NCBI RefSeq assembly: GCF_910596095.1
Contig: NC_056535.1
Location: 8,039,501 to 8,103,500 of the forward strand
DNA length: 64,000 bases
Direction of reading: 5' to 3'
DNA from: Thunnus maccoyii
Taxonomy: Eukaryota; Chordata; Actinopteri; Scombriformes; Scombridae
Shown here: one piece after another, positions 55,317 through 64,000 of the stretch
Layout: each line of letters begins with the position of its first letter
Numbering within the stretch: the stretch's first letter is position 1
Notes under the pieces: model-generated
What the model saw: only the letters and a program-made list of their open reading frames with translations
Databases searched by the model: none
What the model was told of the DNA's origin: nothing
Made by a program: the position numbers and the translations under genes

Positions 55317-55710
55317 CTATACTATATGTATTAGAGGCACTGGAAGACATGCACAGTAACCTACAAGAAGGGTTTAATATCAAAGTCCTCATTTAAGCCA
55401 TGAGGTGACAGGATGTTGAGGGAGTAGATCCAATACGTTTCCCGCTGCAAAAGCTTCTTCTTGTGATCACCTCCTCTAGTAGCCCCTAGTAGACTACACA
55501 TCACCTGTTTGTGTTCATAGACGTGAATGCTTAGGGTTTTTGAGGTTTTACCTACATATGAGAGTCTGCATGGGCACCATTAAATATATAGCGTGGTGCA
55601 GCACAAGATCACACCACGTATCTGAATACTACAGTCCATGTGTGGATGGTGGAAAGAGCGGCTCTTGTTGGTGAACACACATTGGCTGCAGCAACCACAT
55701 TAGAGACCCT
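54566..55710 (-). mobile_element. Second Penelope-like element, 3' end only
   Basis: On the minus strand, 55700-55380 encodes a degraded GIY-YIG endonuclease end: CGCSQCVFTNKSRSFHHPHM, CPCRLSYVGKT, then ETYWIYSLNILSPHGLNEDF and DIKPF. The order and wording match the C-terminus of Penelope-like elements. A non-coding tail continues to about 54570, where gtttggaccaactacaggtc and ttcctcaggcaaat parallel the end of the 36-kb element (gtttcagccatcgggccttc). A long compound microsatellite sits inside the tail. The protein differs clearly from the 36-kb copy, so this is another subfamily. Confidence 0.7.
55048..55318. repeat. Compound CA/TG/TA/GA/GATA microsatellite
   Basis: In order: (CA)n to about 55064, (TG)n 55083-55124, mixed TA/CA, (TG)n about 55165-55181, (TA)n about 55184-55242, (GA)n about 55244-55261 and (GATA)n about 55265-55316. 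The open frames across it are low-complexity artefacts. Confidence 0.95.
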
Positions 55711-56880
55711 AACCTAAACCATCAGCTGCACGGCTCAGAAGGAGAAGAGAAACTTGAGAAAATCACAAGTAACTGTTACTGTACAGCATATGGCATGGTG
55801 TCACTGAAATCAATTTTCAAACTTAATTTAAAACCCAGAAATAGATTGATCATGTCTGCAGTTTTGCAACAAACAAACAAATTGCATTTAAGTGAGAGAA
55901 TGACTGATCAGTGGCACTAAAGTTTGTGGTTTCTTCCTTCTAGTTAATAAAATGGAGTAAATAATATAGAACTATGTCACTACATATTTAGCCAACCTAC
56001 ATTTTTGATTTTTTAATACATTTTGGAAATAAAAGTTATTCTCAATATATTAATTAATATACACATACTGTGCCTTTTTTTGGAATATTATTTTATCACT
56101 GATTGATAAATTATTGATAATAGATTGATCAGAACATATTGTATTTGTTATGTTGTAGATATGCATAAAAAAACTGTGTCCACACAAAATCTGTTGGTGT
56201 AATATAAAATAATGCAAATAAATACATTGTGCAAATTAAATTTATGAACATTTTCTTTCCTGGCTATGTGAGGTCAGTGATAATTTTGCACGGTGACTTT
56301 TTCATCATTCAGTCATTATTAATTGTGTCATGTGTTGGCACTTTGGTGCTATTACTGCTTCATACACAAAATAAAACAACCAAATTCAAGTTCAAATGTG
56401 TGCTATTCACTATGACTTTCATATGGAAATGTACATTTTTCATTTGGGGACACAACATGTGTTAATGATGAGAACCAAAATCTTTCTCTTTCTCTTTTTT
56501 GCCCTGTAGGATTCAAACAGCTTGTTCACTAAGCAACAGACCACATACAGAACATAAACAGAACAAGTCTGCCATCTAATGGACTAATATTGTACTGTAA
56601 AAACCAAACAGTTAAACATTTGAATGAGACAGACAGTACTGCATACTGTAAGCATGTTCATTTTATTTGTCATAAGTAGACTACTTTCTCATATTTGTCA
56701 TTGAACCAATAAATAACATAATTTTCAATATGAATAGTAAAATTCAATTTTTTTCCCTTTTTTTAGTGGAAAATCAGGTTCGGTGCTGATTCTGACAGGT
56801 CTTCGGCATGCATAATGTAATAACTAGTAAAGCCTAATCATGGGCACCACATAACACAGTCAAACGTCAACATTTCACAA
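55711..56880. other. Intergenic AT-rich DNA
   Basis: No gene, RNA gene or classified repeat was recognised. Confidence 0.4.
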
Positions 56881-56882
56881 AG

Positions 56883-57394
56883 ATGATGGAAACAAGAATC
56901 AAACCTCAGTCACCTATATTTGTGAGTGCATTAATATTATTTACATATTATTATGTGTGTTTTGTGTTAGCACAAAGAGTTTTGTACAAATGTAGTTACT
57001 CCTCTGCACGTAGGATCTTCACGCACCCAATATTGGTTCAAGTATGCAGGATCACTGGAGTAACGGTAGGCTATGTGGATAGCACTGAGTCCAGCTTTTA
57101 CCTGCAATCTGAAACAAGCCACAGGGCTTTCTCAGTGAGATGTAGTGGTGATGCTGCTCCTGCTAATGTGCAAAATCTATACCCACATCCCCATATTGTA
57201 TAATGTTTTCTTATTTCTCTCTAGCTAAAAGATATTGTGCCTTTGATAATCCCATCCATATTGAAGAAGCAAGTTTTAAAATAAATGGGGAATATGTTGT
57301 ACATTTCATTTTGGGCTACAATGATGAAAAGGATTCCAGCAGAGAGCTGTGGCTGAATATACAGCCTGCTGTTCGGAAGAAGAGGAGATATTGA
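56883..57394 (+). CDS. Unrecognised candidate coding segment
   Basis: Two adjoining open frames on the plus strand, not recognised as any family. The first (56883-57203) has a hydrophobic start (PIFVSALILFTYYYVCFVLA) that could be a signal or membrane segment, then a Ser-rich part. The second is open from a possible acceptor (tctctctag at 57216-57224) to a stop at 57392. It reads AKRYCAFDNPIHIEEASF and later LGYNDEKDSSRELWLNIQ, ending KKRRY, with a composition more like real protein than the neighbouring frames. It could be a terminal exon of a small gene, a decayed transposon piece, or chance. Confidence 0.2.
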
Positions 57395-57399
57395 TGGTA

Positions 57400-57625
57400 A
57401 TATAGTATGGATTGGATGGATGTTGATGGTACTATAGTACCAGTATAGTAATGTATAGTACCAGCATAGTAATGTTTAGTAATGTAATATAATGTATAGT
57501 AGTAGTACAGTAATGTATAGTAATTAGTACCAGTATATTAATGTATAGTAATGCATAATACCAGTATAGTCATGTATAGTAATATATAGTATTGTATAGT
57601 AATGTATAGTAATACAGTACTTTTA
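57400..57625. repeat. AT-rich minisatellite (GTAATGTATA family)
   Basis: Imperfect tandem copies of units built on gtaatgtatagta, many with an accagtata block. Unit length varies from about 10 to 30 bp. It lies just before the CpG-richer 5' region of hcfc1. Confidence 0.9.
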
Positions 57626-57639
57626 TCAGTGGAGGGCGC

Positions 57640-63939
<6,300 letters not shown>

Positions 63940-64000
63940 GTATGAGCAGTTTTGCACAGCATTTTATGACATTTAATATTTGATTAGCTAATGTGTTCAA
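63940..64000 (+). other. hcfc1: hcfc1 intron at window edge
   Basis: The ninth exon ends at a GTATGA donor; the remaining bases are intron. The gene continues to the right. Confidence 0.8.

Noticed and set aside
54915-55392. Several overlapping frames across the TG/TA/GATA array
   Set aside because: Products are repeats of two or three residues dictated by the microsatellite.

Overview
This is vertebrate, almost certainly teleost and probably percomorph, nuclear DNA. The genes are intron-rich with GT-AG splice sites, the intergenic DNA is AT-rich, and the repeats are fish-type (Penelope-like elements, L2 LINEs, a TA-flanked MITE, long CA/TA/GATA arrays). The gene order cxxc1 - MDFI-family gene - tfe3 - gnl3l - LWS opsin - SWS2 opsins - hcfc1 is the known teleost LWS/SWS2 visual-pigment neighbourhood. 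All exon models below were built by hand from splice signals, reading phase and family resemblance.

Layout. 1.5-7.1 kb (-): cxxc1, the CpG-binding subunit of the SET1/COMPASS H3K4 methyltransferase. 9.4-10.5 kb (+): a four-exon MyoD-family-inhibitor-type gene. 12.4-16.5 kb (-): tfe3, tail to tail with it, with its promoter near 19.3 kb. 20.3-24.7 kb (-): gnl3l, a 15-exon nucleolar circularly permuted GTPase. 26.9-29.1 kb (-): an intact six-exon LWS cone opsin carrying the red-sensitive residue set S/H/Y/T/A. 29-40 kb: a gene desert holding a decayed Penelope-like element. 40.8-43.7 kb and 47.7-49.8 kb (-): two intact five-exon SWS2 blue opsins, separated by a dead L2 LINE. 51.0-51.2 kb (-): a broken first exon of a third SWS2. 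52-57.6 kb: a MITE, a second Penelope-like fragment and a large compound microsatellite. 59.4 kb to the right edge (+): the first nine coding exons of hcfc1, preceded by a run of YY1-like motifs.

The most striking signal is in the SWS2 pair. The 240-bp exon 4 of the two genes is base-for-base identical by eye, although their other exons have clearly diverged. Just downstream of the identical exon 4 in the 48-kb gene lies the 3' third of a second, divergent exon 4, with its reading frame and splice donor intact. The simplest reading is that exon 4 and about 50 bp of intron were copied from one SWS2 gene into the other, and the recipient's own exon was cut short and left as a relic inside intron 4. 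Exon 4 carries the retinal-binding lysine and spectral sites 269 and 292, so the event made the two pigments identical there. Differences in tuning must come from exons 1-3 (for example bovine-numbered sites 94, 97 and 116).

The housekeeping genes (cxxc1, tfe3, gnl3l, hcfc1) are not functionally tied to the opsins. They are conserved neighbours that identify the locus.
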